Source: Oceanospirillum sp964342385 (GTDB lineage: Bacteria > Pseudomonadota > Gammaproteobacteria > Pseudomonadales > Halomonadaceae). Taken from it: a stretch of 44,934 nucleotides of DNA. Below, one piece after another: positions 44,284 to 44,934 of this stretch (positions are counted from its first letter, which is position 1; each line of letters opens with the position of its first letter). Below the pieces are notes generated by a model. It made no database searches. It saw only the letters and a program-made list of their open reading frames with translations, and was not told the DNA's origin. The stretch covers positions 1 to 44,934 of the forward strand of contig CAYFGP010000032.1 of NCBI GenBank assembly GCA_964342385.1. Direction: 5' to 3'. A program made the position numbers and the translations under genes.

Positions 44284-44658
44284 ATGCAAACTCCATATGA
44301 ATTGTTAGGTGGTGAAACCGGTGTTCGACAACTGGCCCACGAGTTTTATAACGTGATGAATGAGCATATCGAAGCAAAGAACATCCGCGATATGCACGCT
44401 AAAAATCTCGAATTGATTCAGGAAAAGCTTTTTAAATACCTATCCGGTTGGATGGGAGGGCCCGCTCTATACCTGCAGGAGTACGGCACCATCTGTCTGT
44501 CTAAACCCCATGCCAAATATGCTATTGGAGCCGATGAACGGGATCAGTGGTTAACCTGTATGGACGTGGCATTAGAGCGGGTAGGGGCCAGCGATGAAGT
44601 CAAAGAGATGCTGAAAGAGCCTATGTATAACATGGCCGAGATGATGCGTAATCGCTAA
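44284..44658 (+). CDS. Group II truncated haemoglobin
   Basis: A 124-residue 2-on-2 globin: Tyr22 at B10, proximal His76 (F8) in SKPHAKYAIG, and Trp89 at G8, the mark of groups II/III. Such proteins bind O2 or detoxify NO or peroxide. Its place after an oxygenase-rich pathway may reflect O2 handling, though no direct link is shown. AGGAAACAAT precedes the ATG. Confidence 0.92.
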   Translation: MQTPYELLGGETGVRQLAHEFYNVMNEHIEAKNIRDMHAKNLELIQEKLFKYLSGWMGGPALYLQEYGTICLSKPHAKYAIGADERDQWLTCMDVALERVGASDEVKEMLKEPMYNMAEMMRNR

Positions 44659-44712
44659 CTCGCTTGTCGGGCTAAAAGTCGTTATACACGCGACCTATCC
44701 AGAGAATACATA

Positions 44713-44934
44713 ATGAGTAAAAATGTTTCAGATCACTCCAGCTCGCTGGAGTTTATTTGTTTAATGGCCGCCATTATGTGTATGACGGCCCTATCCATCG
44801 ATATCGTACTTCCGGCATTGGGCGTAATTAGTCAGGCGCTGTCGGTGGCTCAGTCCAACGATGTGCAATATATCATCTCGTTTCACTACTGTCCGGTTAA
44901 GCATAAACCAGCTCCATTGATAGCTGATCAGGAG
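44713..44934 (+). pseudogene. Bcr/CflA-type MFS transporter, 5' part, apparently interrupted
   Basis: From the ATG the frame is open for 74 codons to the window edge. Residues 1-~59 (FICLMAAIMCMTALSIDIVLPALG, SNDVQYIISFHY, first part quoted as two segments) look like the first membrane segment of a Bcr/CflA drug-efflux protein. After ISFHY the text changes to CPVKHKPAPLIADQE, which is not hydrophobic and does not continue the second membrane segment. An IS inserted near 44888 would explain it. Confidence 0.6.

Overview
The window looks like chromosome of a marine-type gammaproteobacterium. Reasons, all by recognition rather than search: three TRAP/Kef-type transport systems, a catechol 2,3-dioxygenase aligning residue-for-residue with Pseudomonas XylE, DctBD and LhgO genes, and moderate GC. 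An Oceanospirillales-like host (Marinobacterium, Neptunomonas or Amphritea type) is a guess. One 100-N scaffold gap lies at 2435-2534.

Left part (1-23.9 kb). It opens with the 3' end of an ISAs1-family transposase, then a tyrosine phosphatase (minus strand). Next come a KefF-KefC glutathione-gated K+ efflux pair, whose kefF tail is broken by the gap and a hexamer repeat, a SRPBCC protein and a torT homologue killed by an in-frame TAG. From 7.1 to 15.4 kb lies a coherent unit: a DctB-like kinase, a DctD-like sigma-54 activator, a TAXI-TRAP binding protein and fused permease, and an LhgO-type FAD oxidase. Upstream of the binding-protein gene are a consensus -24/-12 promoter and three copies of an inverted-repeat operator. 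From 15.5 to 24 kb there are small regulator/enzyme pairs (LysR with DJ-1/PfpI, MarR with thioesterase, LysR with GST), a PsiD-like phosphatidylserine-decarboxylase-family enzyme, a lipoprotein and a broken small gene.

Right part (24.0-43.9 kb) is the highlight: an apparently complete route from the plant hormone indole-3-acetic acid (IAA, auxin) to central metabolism. The genes are iacR (MarR), iacH-A-B-I-C-D-E-F, a DctPQM TRAP transporter, an XylT-like ferredoxin, catechol 2,3-dioxygenase, and the dehydrogenative meta-cleavage branch: semialdehyde dehydrogenase, dienoate hydratase, acylating acetaldehyde dehydrogenase, 4-hydroxy-2-oxovalerate aldolase, 4-oxalocrotonate decarboxylase and tautomerase. 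The iacG flavin reductase follows about 10.7 kb after iacF. The Iac enzymes should yield catechol, C23O should open it, and the lower pathway should give pyruvate and acetyl-CoA. The TRAP system is a candidate uptake system for IAA or a related aromatic acid.

The window ends with a group II truncated haemoglobin and the first 60 or so codons of a Bcr/CflA-type MFS gene that seems to be interrupted, perhaps by an insertion sequence.

Outside the genes I found several structured elements: two hexanucleotide arrays, two minus-strand terminators with no annotated gene upstream, two look-alike terminator hairpins around a lipoprotein gene, MarR-type palindromes and long inverted repeats near the catabolic genes.
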